Positions 7,877 through 15,141 of a stretch of 64,000 bases of DNA are shown piece by piece (the first letter of the stretch is position 1; each line of letters opens with the position of its first letter). A program made the position numbers and the translations under genes. Below the pieces are notes generated by a model. The model worked only from the letters and a program-made list of their open reading frames with translations. It did no database searches and was not told where the DNA came from. Where the stretch lies: assembly GCF_016862095.1 (NCBI RefSeq), contig NZ_BOMH01000039.1, positions 124,001 to 188,000 of the forward strand. The letters run 5' to 3'. The DNA comes from Actinoplanes cyaneus. Lineage in GTDB: Bacteria > Actinomycetota > Actinomycetes > Mycobacteriales > Micromonosporaceae.

Positions 7877-9088
7877 ATGAACACCGACTGGACCGCCTTC
7901 GGGCGCGTGGATGCCGACGGCACCGTGTACGTGAAGACCGCCGAGGGCGACCGGGTGGTCGGCTCGTGGCAGGCCGGGACGCCCGAGGAGGGCCTCGCCC
8001 ACTTCGCCCGGCGTTTCGAGGATCTGGTGACCGAGGTCGACCTCGTCGAGGCTCGCCTCAAATCCGGCGCCGCTGACGCGTCCCACTCGCTGAGCAGCGT
8101 CAAGCGACTGCGCACGACGCTGGACGAGGCACACGTGGTGGGTGACATCGACAGCCTCGCCGCCCGGCTGGAGCGGCTCTCCACGCTCGCCGAGGAGAAG
8201 GCGGGCGAGGCCAAGGCCGCCCGCGAGGTCGCCCGGACCGAGGCCCTCGCGCGCAAGACGGCCCTGGTCGAGGAGGCGGAGAAGCTCGCCGCCGAGGCCA
8301 CCGGCTGGAAGTCGGCCGGCGACCGGCTCAAGGAGATCCTCGACGAGTGGAAGACGATCCGCGGCGTCGACAAGAAGACCGACGGTGAGCTGTGGAAGCG
8401 GTTCGCCGCCGCGCGGGACGGCTTCACCCGCCGCCGGGGCGCGCACTTCGCCACCCTGGACGGGCAGCGCAAGCAGGCGCAGACCGCCAAGGAGGAGCTC
8501 GTCAAGGAGGCCGAGACGATCTCGGGCTCGGACGAGTGGAACACCACGGCGAACCGGCTCAAGGAGCTGATGGCCGAGTGGAAGGCGGCGCCGCGCGCCG
8601 CCAAGGAGGCCGAGCAGCGCCTCTGGGAACGCTTCCGCGCCGCTCAGGACGCGTTCTTCACCCGGCGCAGCGAGGTCTTCTCGGCCCGCGACGCGGAGTA
8701 CCAGGGCAACCTGGAGCGCAAGCAGGCGATCCTCGCCGAGCTCGAGGCGATCGACGTCGACGCGGACGCCCGCGCCGCGCAGAACAAGCTGCGGGACGCG
8801 CAGGCCGCGTGGCACGAGGCCGGCCGGGTGCCCCGGGAGGCCGCCGCCGGGCTGGACCGCCGCTGGCGGGCCGCCGAGGACCGGATCCGGGTCGCGATGG
8901 ACTCGGCGTGGCGCAAGACCAGCCCGAAGGACAACCCGCTGCTGCGTCAGATGCGTGACCAGGTCGCCGAGGCCGAGCAGCGCCTGGCGCGCGCCCAGGC
9001 GGCCGGCGACAACCGCCGGATCAAGGAGGCGGAGCAGGCGCTCGCCTCGAAGAAGCAGTTCCTGGCCCTGGCCGAACAGGCTGGCTGA
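7877..9088 (+). CDS. DUF349-repeat coiled-coil protein
   Basis: The 403-residue protein contains several DUF349 repeats. Each has a conserved Trp and a pattern like 'W..I..V..LWKRFAAARD.F..RR', seen at about 145-200, 215-275 and 280-340. The rest is highly charged helix rich in Ala, Glu, Arg and Lys, so a long coiled-coil rod is likely. The biochemical role of DUF349 proteins is not settled, and I infer none. The ATG at 7877 has a GAGGA site seven bases upstream. It is monocistronic and converges with the SLOG gene. Confidence 0.88.
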   Translation: MNTDWTAFGRVDADGTVYVKTAEGDRVVGSWQAGTPEEGLAHFARRFEDLVTEVDLVEARLKSGAADASHSLSSVKRLRTTLDEAHVVGDIDSLAARLERLSTLAEEKAGEAKAAREVARTEALARKTALVEEAEKLAAEATGWKSAGDRLKEILDEWKTIRGVDKKTDGELWKRFAAARDGFTRRRGAHFATLDGQRKQAQTAKEELVKEAETISGSDEWNTTANRLKELMAEWKAAPRAAKEAEQRLWERFRAAQDAFFTRRSEVFSARDAEYQGNLERKQAILAELEAIDVDADARAAQNKLRDAQAAWHEAGRVPREAAAGLDRRWRAAEDRIRVAMDSAWRKTSPKDNPLLRQMRDQVAEAEQRLARAQAAGDNRRIKEAEQALASKKQFLALAEQAG

Positions 9089-9195
9089 CCAGCGTCGGGT
9101 CGGCGGTCAGGCCTGTTGCGCCTGGCCGTCGGTCGGCGGCTCGCAGAGGTGCCGCCCGGCGCTGCCGCGAATCAGGCGCCGGCCGGGCTGTCCGC

Positions 9196-9687
9196 CTAGG
9201 CGAAGGCCGGGGTGGACAGGGAGAGCCTGCGGGCGCCGGCCGGCCAGATGCGGCTGACCTGCTTGCCGCGCTCGATGGCGTAGGCGACCGTGTCGGCGGT
9301 GCCGCCCTTGGCGCCCATCTTGTCCCCGTCCCAGACGGCGATCAGCAGGTCGCTGCGTTCCACCACCTCGCGGCTGGCCGCTTCGTACGACAACTCGGGC
9401 GCCCCGGGCACGGTGATCCGCGTGACGTCGGTGGCCCGCCTGATCAGGTCGCGCAGCACCGGGTCCTCCTCCGGGGCGGCGCTTATCTCCGGCACCGGCA
9501 GCACCGCCTCGAACGTGCCGCGACAGGCCTTGATCGCTTCCACGAAGAGCCGGTCGGCGCCGTCGGCCAGGCAGGTCACGCCGTGTACCGGACGATGTCT
9601 GCGCAATTCGGCGACCATCACCTTGCGGATCAGGTCGCGGGAGGACGGTTCGAGCCCGATGTGGCCCGTCACCCCGATGCGAATCAT
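9196..9687 (-). CDS. SLOG-superfamily Rossmann protein, probable nucleotide-ligand binder
   Basis: The 163 residues read MIRIGVTGHIG at the N-terminus, then GVTCLADGADRLFVEAI. The C-terminal part has DLLIAVWDGDKMGAKGGTAD followed by VAYAIERGKQV. This is the layout of SLOG-fold proteins, which bind or process nucleotide-derived ligands. There is no signal peptide or membrane segment. ATG 9687 has AGGGGG just upstream; an alternative ATG at 9741 would overlap the upstream stop by four bases and add a basic extension. It is downstream of, and almost certainly co-transcribed with, the TrkA-N/RyR gene. Ligand and enzymatic activity are unknown. Confidence 0.8.
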   Translation of the reverse strand: MIRIGVTGHIGLEPSSRDLIRKVMVAELRRHRPVHGVTCLADGADRLFVEAIKACRGTFEAVLPVPEISAAPEEDPVLRDLIRRATDVTRITVPGAPELSYEAASREVVERSDLLIAVWDGDKMGAKGGTADTVAYAIERGKQVSRIWPAGARRLSLSTPAFA

Positions 9688-9737
9688 CGTTCCCCCTTGC
9701 CGCCGTCGGCGTTGTCGTCGTGCTGCTGTCTGTCCGC

Positions 9738-11516
9738 TCATGCCGGGAACAGTGCCCGGGTCGCTCCAGTCTCCGACAAACGGACGACCTGGAAGCCAGC
9801 CTCGCCTAGAATGTCTGGAATGTCACGGATTGCCGCCCGGCACTTCTCCTGGCCGTCGTCCGGCAGGTCCTCCCAGTCGCGCAGGTAGCGGGCCGCCTGC
9901 GGGTCCACCGGCACCCCACGCTCGCGCGCCTCCGCCCGGGTCGCCTCGATCCAGCGCCGCGACTCACGCCTCGCCAGCGCCTCGATCTCCTCCTCCCGGA
10001 AACGGAAGACGTCGCCCGACCCGTCGCTCGGCACGATCGCGCATCGGACCTGGTGCAGCTTCGGGCCGATGTCGGCGGCCTGCAGCCGGTTCGACCGGCG
10101 CAGCGACTCCGGCAGCTCGGACCAGGACGGGACGGCGAGCCGGTCGTCGTCACCCCGGCCGGCGCCGACCATGTACCGCTCGTGGATCAGGCGGGCCAGG
10201 CGCTCGGCGAGGTCCTCGGCGATCAGTCCCGGGTCACAGCCCGCGGCGGCCGGGGAGAACAGCTTGAGCCGCCCGTTCAGCGGGTCCAGCAGGGGCGGCG
10301 GGTGCTTCGGGCTGAACGCGTCGGCGAGCTCGGCCAGGCCTTCCACGGCCACCACCACGTCGCCGGTGACCCGGTGCCACAGCCGGTACTCGGTCAGGGC
10401 GAGCTGCAGCCCGTACTTCTCGTCGGCGAAGAACACGAAGGCGCGGTCGTAGCGCAGGTCGGGACGGTCGGCGAGCAGGTCGGCGACGGTCGTGGCATAC
10501 GGCGCGATCAGGCAGGCGTCACGCAGTATCGGGTTGCGCCGGGTGATCCGCTCCAGCAGGCGCGTCGCGTCCGGGGCGACGAGGTCCACCTCGATCCTGC
10601 GCTCCGGCCGGTCCCGCCGCAGCCGCCAGTGCCGGGCCAGCTCGATCAGCATCGCCCGGACCAGCGGCGAGTCGCCGGCCAGCAGGACCCGAGGCACCTC
10701 GCCACCCGGACGGCCGGTCAGCGGCTGCTGGGCGAGCAGCACCTGGACGGCGAGCTGATCGATCTGGAAGAAGTCCAGCCGCTGCGCCCGCGCGTCGGGC
10801 ACCCCCAGGCGGCGGGCCTGCAGGGTGAGTGCCCAGTCCGGCTCGTGGATCTGGGCGTAGATCGCCAGGTCCCGATGGTCGTGGTCGACCACCCGGGCGG
10901 CACTCGCGGCGATCGCCAGATTGATCGCGCTCGACTCGGTGCACGCGTAGACAACCGCGGCACGCCCGGCGGACGCGCCGCGCAACACGTCGGGCTCCCG
11001 GGCGTCACCCTGCACGCCGAGCAGGCCGTGCGAGCGCAGCTCGAGCGGGCCGATCGGCCTGGTCCGCACCAGCACGACCCGGCGGCCGGCCAGTTGCAGC
11101 CGCTCGGCCAGGGTGCGGGCGACCGCCGTGTCACCGCAGACCACCGCGTGACCGCGGGCGCGGCGGGCCCGCCAGCGACGCATCTCGGTGGCCAGCAGCA
11201 CCCGGCCCGCCTCGAAGAACGCGTAGAGCGTAACGGCCGGCGCGACGAACCGGGCGATCTGCAGGGCGAGCGGGATGCGCACCGCGTCCTGCAGCGGGTC
11301 GGCGCCGAGCACGAAGAGCTGCAGCGTGTTGTAGGTCAGGTTGAGCGGGTCCCGGGTGTGCGGGTCGGGCGCGGACGCCAGGTACTGCTCGAAGCCGACA
11401 TACCCCAGGACCAGCGCGGTCAGCCCGGCCACGGTGAACAGCAGACGGGTCGCGGTCACCCCCGGCTGGCGCTGCTCGCTCCAGGACGACAGTGGTGTGC
11501 GGGGGAAGTTGACCAT
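9738..11516 (-). CDS. Two-TM membrane protein with tandem TrkA-N domains and a C-terminal RyR domain
   Basis: The 592-residue protein has a short cytoplasmic N-terminus, a membrane helix at about 20-42, an intervening NTLQLFVLGAD segment where two-TM channels carry the pore loop, and a second helix at about 80-108. Two Rossmann (TrkA-N) domains follow, starting VVCGD (about 122) and VLLAGD (about 273). The last 95 residues look like a RyR domain (REEEIEALARRES, then DWEDLPDDGQEKCRAAIRDIP). No TVGYG potassium filter is present, so channel activity is uncertain. ATG 11516 has GAGG five bases upstream and is preferred over GTG 11522. It precedes the SLOG gene with at most 50 bases between them. 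Domain assignments are by eye. Confidence 0.78.
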   Translation of the reverse strand: MVNFPRTPLSSWSEQRQPGVTATRLLFTVAGLTALVLGYVGFEQYLASAPDPHTRDPLNLTYNTLQLFVLGADPLQDAVRIPLALQIARFVAPAVTLYAFFEAGRVLLATEMRRWRARRARGHAVVCGDTAVARTLAERLQLAGRRVVLVRTRPIGPLELRSHGLLGVQGDAREPDVLRGASAGRAAVVYACTESSAINLAIAASAARVVDHDHRDLAIYAQIHEPDWALTLQARRLGVPDARAQRLDFFQIDQLAVQVLLAQQPLTGRPGGEVPRVLLAGDSPLVRAMLIELARHWRLRRDRPERRIEVDLVAPDATRLLERITRRNPILRDACLIAPYATTVADLLADRPDLRYDRAFVFFADEKYGLQLALTEYRLWHRVTGDVVVAVEGLAELADAFSPKHPPPLLDPLNGRLKLFSPAAAGCDPGLIAEDLAERLARLIHERYMVGAGRGDDDRLAVPSWSELPESLRRSNRLQAADIGPKLHQVRCAIVPSDGSGDVFRFREEEIEALARRESRRWIEATRAEARERGVPVDPQAARYLRDWEDLPDDGQEKCRAAIRDIPDILGEAGFQVVRLSETGATRALFPA

Positions 11517-11563
11517 CGTCACCTCGGCAGCGCGTCGACGGTCTTCAGTGTGTCATGGGTCGA

Positions 11564-12553
11564 TCACCCTCGGCCACCGGCCAATGTGCCCAGTTCGGCG
11601 GCGTCGGCGTTGCCACCGGTGCAGACGACCGCGACCGAGCGGCCGGCGAACAGGTCCGGACGGCTCAGCACCGCCGCGACGCCGGCCGCCCCGGCGCCCT
11701 CGGCCAGGGTGTGCGCGGTGGTCGCCAGCAGCCGCCGGGCCACGTCGATCTCGTCGTCGCCGACCAGCACGAAGTCGGCCAGCCCGGCGCGCATGATCCG
11801 CTGCGGGAGGTCGAAGCCACGGCCGGTGGCGAGCCCGGCAACAGCGGTCCGGTTCGGACGGGAGAGCAGCTCACCGGCGCGCCACGAGTCGTGCGCCGCC
11901 GGCGACGCGGCCGCCTGCACGCCGATCACCGCACAGCCCGGGGCCAGCGCCGCGGCGACCAGGCAGGCCGCGGCCGCGCCGGTGCCACTGCCGACCGGGA
12001 CGACGATCGCGTCCAGATCGGGCGCCTGCTCGAGGATCTCCAGGTAGAGCGTGCCGACCCCGGCCAGCAGCTCCGGGGTGTCGCCCGGGCTGACCAGCCG
12101 GGCGCCGGACTCGGCGGCCAGCTTCCCGGCGTGCCGCTGGGCGTCCTCCAGCGTGTCCCCGGTCAGCACGGCGCGGCCGCCCCAGGCCTCGACCGCGGCG
12201 GCCTTCGACGGGCTGGCGTGCGAGGGCATGACGACCGTGCACGGCGCGTCGTGCAGGCGGCTGGCGTACGCGATCGACTGCGCGTGATTCCCGGTCGACC
12301 AGGTGACCGTGCCACGGGCCCGCTCCCCGGCCGGCATGGCGTCCAGCAGGGTCAGCCCGCCACGCACCTTGAACGCGCCGACCGGTTGCGTGTTCTCGTG
12401 CTTGACCAGCACGTTCGCACCCAGCTCCCGGTCCAGCAGCGGATAATTCCACAGTGGCGTGGGCGGCAGGTGGCGGCGGACGACGTCGTGCGCGGCACGG
12501 ATGTCCGCGAGGGTCAACTCCATGCCGTCGATCGTCGGCCGGGACCGACCCAT
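11564..12553 (-). CDS. PLP-dependent serine/threonine dehydratase family enzyme
   Basis: A fold-type II PLP enzyme of 329 residues, close to catabolic threonine dehydratase or serine racemase. The Schiff-base lysine is K62 in GAFKVRGG. The phosphate- and cofactor-contacting motifs STGNHAQ and VPVGSGTG are present, as is VVCTGGN near the C-terminus. There is no ACT regulatory domain, which argues against the biosynthetic IlvA type. It probably deaminates threonine or serine, but substrate cannot be read from sequence. It diverges from a LysR gene, with 55 bases between the starts, so that regulator probably controls it. The start codon is uncertain; ATG 12523 is an alternative. Confidence 0.85.
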   Translation of the reverse strand: MGRSRPTIDGMELTLADIRAAHDVVRRHLPPTPLWNYPLLDRELGANVLVKHENTQPVGAFKVRGGLTLLDAMPAGERARGTVTWSTGNHAQSIAYASRLHDAPCTVVMPSHASPSKAAAVEAWGGRAVLTGDTLEDAQRHAGKLAAESGARLVSPGDTPELLAGVGTLYLEILEQAPDLDAIVVPVGSGTGAAAACLVAAALAPGCAVIGVQAAASPAAHDSWRAGELLSRPNRTAVAGLATGRGFDLPQRIMRAGLADFVLVGDDEIDVARRLLATTAHTLAEGAGAAGVAAVLSRPDLFAGRSVAVVCTGGNADAAELGTLAGGRG

Positions 12554-12596
12554 CGGTCCAATGCCGGATTCCGTACTGACTCATAGGCCGGATTGA

Positions 12597-12602
12597 TAGG
12601 TT
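12597..12602 (+). promoter_or_regulatory. -10 box of a leaderless LysR promoter
   Basis: TAGGTT is followed by six bases and the ATG at 12609. The direct repeat CCGGATT occurs twice in this 55-bp divergent region and could be part of a LysR operator. Confidence 0.5.
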
Positions 12603-12608
12603 GCCGTC

Positions 12609-13502
12609 ATGCTCGACGTGACACGTCTGCGGGTGCTGGCCGCGGTGGCCCGGCACGGCTCGGTGACCGCCGCCGCGCAGGCCCTGCACTACGCCCAGCC
12701 CTCGGTCAGCCACCACCTCGCCCGGCTCGAGGCCGAGACCGGCAGCCGCCTGGTCCAGCGGGCCGGTCGCGGCATCCGGCTCACCGACGCGGGCCGGATG
12801 CTGGCCGAGCGTGCCGAGGAGATCCTGGGCCGGCTCGACGCGGCCGAGATCGAGCTCGCGGCGCACACCGGGCTGCGTTCCGGCCGGGTCCGGCTGGCCG
12901 CGTTCCCGTCCGCGCTGGGCACGTTCGTACCGGCCGCCGCCGCCGGTTTCGCGGCCGCCCATCCCGGTGTCGACCTGCGTTTCACCGAGGCCGAGCCGCC
13001 CGAGACGGTGCGCCTGCTGCGCAACGGCGAGGTGGAGGTGGCGCTGATGTTCGTCTATCCCGAGGAGCCCGCGCCGGATCTCGACGGGCTGCGCCACGAG
13101 CTGCTGCTGCGGGAGCCGTTGCACCTGGTCACGCCGGCCGGGTGGGCCGGGGACGCGCTCGCCGACCATCGGGACCGGCCGTGGATCTCCGGCTGCGAGC
13201 GCTGCCGCGGCGAGCTGCTGCGGGTCTGCGCGGCGGCCGGCTTCGCGCCGGACATCCGCTTCACCACCGACGACTACGTCGCCGTTCAGGCGCTGGTCGC
13301 GGCCGGCCTGGGGGTCACGGTCCTGCCCGGGCTGGCGCTCGCCGCCCATCACCATCCGGGCGTACGCACGGTGGAGCTGCCCGCGACGAGCCGCCACGTC
13401 TACACCGCCGTCTACGGTGACCCGCCCGACCCGCCGGGGACGACGGCGCTGCTGGATCAGCTGCGGACGGTCGCGGGCTCACCGCCGTACCGCAAACCTT
13501 GA
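12609..13502 (+). CDS. LysR-family transcriptional regulator
   Basis: The 297-residue protein has an N-terminal winged helix-turn-helix (about 1-60, including GSVTAAAQALHYAQPSVSHHLARLE). A linker helix and a two-lobed periplasmic-binding-like effector domain (about 90-290) follow. It is divergent from the PLP dehydratase gene, the usual arrangement for a LysR regulator and its target. The effector may be the enzyme's substrate or product, which is inference. No ribosome site is visible; a TANNNT box six bases upstream suggests a leaderless message. Confidence 0.92.
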   Translation: MLDVTRLRVLAAVARHGSVTAAAQALHYAQPSVSHHLARLEAETGSRLVQRAGRGIRLTDAGRMLAERAEEILGRLDAAEIELAAHTGLRSGRVRLAAFPSALGTFVPAAAAGFAAAHPGVDLRFTEAEPPETVRLLRNGEVEVALMFVYPEEPAPDLDGLRHELLLREPLHLVTPAGWAGDALADHRDRPWISGCERCRGELLRVCAAAGFAPDIRFTTDDYVAVQALVAAGLGVTVLPGLALAAHHHPGVRTVELPATSRHVYTAVYGDPPDPPGTTALLDQLRTVAGSPPYRKP

Positions 13503-13530
13503 AGAATGACCGGCAGCGGCCCGGCGGTGG

Positions 13531-13588
13531 TCAGAGAGCCACAACGGTCCTCAAGAAGCACAGCCGTCCTCAGAGAGCACAGCCGTCC
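13531..13588. repeat. 19-bp tandem repeat x3 spanning the miaB stop codon
   Basis: Units at 13531-13550, 13551-13569 and 13570-13588 read TCAGAGAGCCACAACGGTCC, TCAAGAAGCACAGCCGTCC and TCAGAGAGCACAGCCGTCC. The third contains miaB's stop (TCA, 13570-13572) and last codons, so the gene's 3' tip appears copied outward. Confidence 0.85.
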
Positions 13589-15057
13589 GCGGCCGGAGGC
13601 AGCGGCGCGGGGACGCCGATCGTCGGGAGGCCCAGCGAGACGCCCTTGAGTTTCGGCGTGATGCCGGCCTCGAAGGCGTCGCCGGCCCGGGTGCGGCGGT
13701 GGCTGAGCGGGGCGCCGTCGGCGTTGAGGTGGTGCGGCGCGGCGTAGGTGACGACCGTCTCGACGACGTCACCCGGGCGCGGCTTGAGAGAGCCGGTGTC
13801 GAAGTGGACCAGGCGGCCGTCGCGGGCGCGGCCGCTCATCCGGCCGGTGCGCTCATCCTTGCGGCCCTCGCCGACCGCGACCAGGACCTCGACCTTCTCG
13901 CCGACGAGCTTCTTGTTCTCGGCCCAGGTGATCTCCTCGAGCAGGGCGATCAGGCGCTCGTAACGCTCCTGGACGACCTTCTTCGGGACCTGCTCCTCCA
14001 TCGTCGCGGCCGGGGTGCCCGGGCGCTTCGAGTACTGGAAGGTGAAGGCGCTGGAGAACCGGGCCCGGCGGACGACCTCGAGGGTCTGCTCGAAATCCTC
14101 CTCGGTCTCGCCGGGGAAGCCGACGATGATGTCGGTGGTGATCGCGGCGTCCGGCATCGCGGCGCGCACCTTCTCGATGATGCCCAGGTATTTCTCCTGG
14201 CGGTAACTGCGGCGCATGGCCTTGAGCACGCGATCGGAGCCGGACTGCAGCGGCATGTGCAGCGAGTGGCACACGTTCGGCGTCTCGGCCATCGCGGCGA
14301 TCACGTCGTCGGTGAAGTCCTTCGGGTGCGGGCTGGTGAACCGGACCCGCTCCAGCCCCTCCACCTCGCCGCACGCGCGGAGAAGCTTGCCGAAGGCGAG
14401 CCGATCACCGAACTCGACGCCGTAGGAGTTCACGTTCTGCCCCAGCAGCGTGACCTCGGAGACACCCTCGGCGACGAGCGCGCGCACCTCGGCCAGGATG
14501 TCGCCCGGGCGCCGGTCCTTCTCCTTGCCGCGCAGCGACGGGACGATGCAGAACGTGCAGGTGTTGTTGCAACCGACCGAGATCGAGACCCATCCGGCGT
14601 ACGTCGATTCGCGCTTGGTGGGCAGCGTCGACGGGAACACCTCGAGCGACTCGAGGATCTCGACCTGCGCCTCCTCGTTGTGCCGCGCACGTTCGAGCAT
14701 CGTGGGCAGGGAGCCGATGTTGTGCGTGCCGAAGACCACGTCGACCCAGGGCGCCTTCTTGACGATGTCGCCCTTGTCCTTCTGCGCCAGGCAGCCGCCG
14801 ACCGCGATCTGCATGCCCGGGTTCTTCAGCTTCGTCGGGCGCAGGTGGCCGAGGTTGCCGTAAAGGCGGTTGTCGGCGTTCTCCCGGACCGCGCAGGTGT
14901 TGAAGACGACCACGTCGGCCGCGTCGGCGTCAGCGGCGCGCACGTAGCCGGCGTCCTCCATCAGGCCGGAGATCCGCTCGCTGTCGTGCACGTTCATCTG
15001 GCAGCCGTAGGTGCGCACATCGTAGGTGCGCGGGGCGCCCTGCATCTCGGTAGTCAT
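13570..15057 (-). CDS. miaB: tRNA-2-methylthio-N6-dimethylallyladenosine synthase
   Basis: This radical-SAM methylthiotransferase acts on A37 after MiaA. The 495 residues contain the N-terminal UPF0004 domain with its three cluster cysteines (C19 in YGCQMN, C55 in FNTCAV, C89 in GGCLAQ). The radical-SAM CxxxCxxC is at C163, C167 and C170 (GCNNTCTFC), and a TRAM domain lies near 385-450. ATG 15057 gives the family-typical MTTEMQGAPRTYDVRTYG; an upstream ATG at 15081 is less likely. A perfect hairpin separates it from the glycosidase-like gene upstream. Confidence 0.95.
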   Translation of the reverse strand: MTTEMQGAPRTYDVRTYGCQMNVHDSERISGLMEDAGYVRAADADAADVVVFNTCAVRENADNRLYGNLGHLRPTKLKNPGMQIAVGGCLAQKDKGDIVKKAPWVDVVFGTHNIGSLPTMLERARHNEEAQVEILESLEVFPSTLPTKRESTYAGWVSISVGCNNTCTFCIVPSLRGKEKDRRPGDILAEVRALVAEGVSEVTLLGQNVNSYGVEFGDRLAFGKLLRACGEVEGLERVRFTSPHPKDFTDDVIAAMAETPNVCHSLHMPLQSGSDRVLKAMRRSYRQEKYLGIIEKVRAAMPDAAITTDIIVGFPGETEEDFEQTLEVVRRARFSSAFTFQYSKRPGTPAATMEEQVPKKVVQERYERLIALLEEITWAENKKLVGEKVEVLVAVGEGRKDERTGRMSGRARDGRLVHFDTGSLKPRPGDVVETVVTYAAPHHLNADGAPLSHRRTRAGDAFEAGITPKLKGVSLGLPTIGVPAPLPPAADGCAL

Positions 15058-15095
15058 GGCAATTGACCAGGGTACTGCCATCGGTGCGGGAAACG

Positions 15096-15129
15096 GATCG
15101 GGCGGGTGGCTCGTGCCACCCGCCCGATC
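15096..15129 (-). terminator. Perfect 15-bp hairpin terminator
   Basis: GATCGGGCGGGTGGC (15096-15110) pairs perfectly with GCCACCCGCCCGATC (15115-15129) around a TCGT loop. It lies 13 bases beyond the stop of the secreted beta-propeller gene and just upstream of miaB on the same strand, so it insulates the two. Confidence 0.85.
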
Positions 15130-15141
15130 ACGCGGAGATGG

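Noticed and set aside
9738..11516. Calling the TrkA-N/RyR protein a potassium channel
   Set aside because: The selectivity filter TVGYG or a close variant is absent between the two helices, so only channel-like architecture is claimed.
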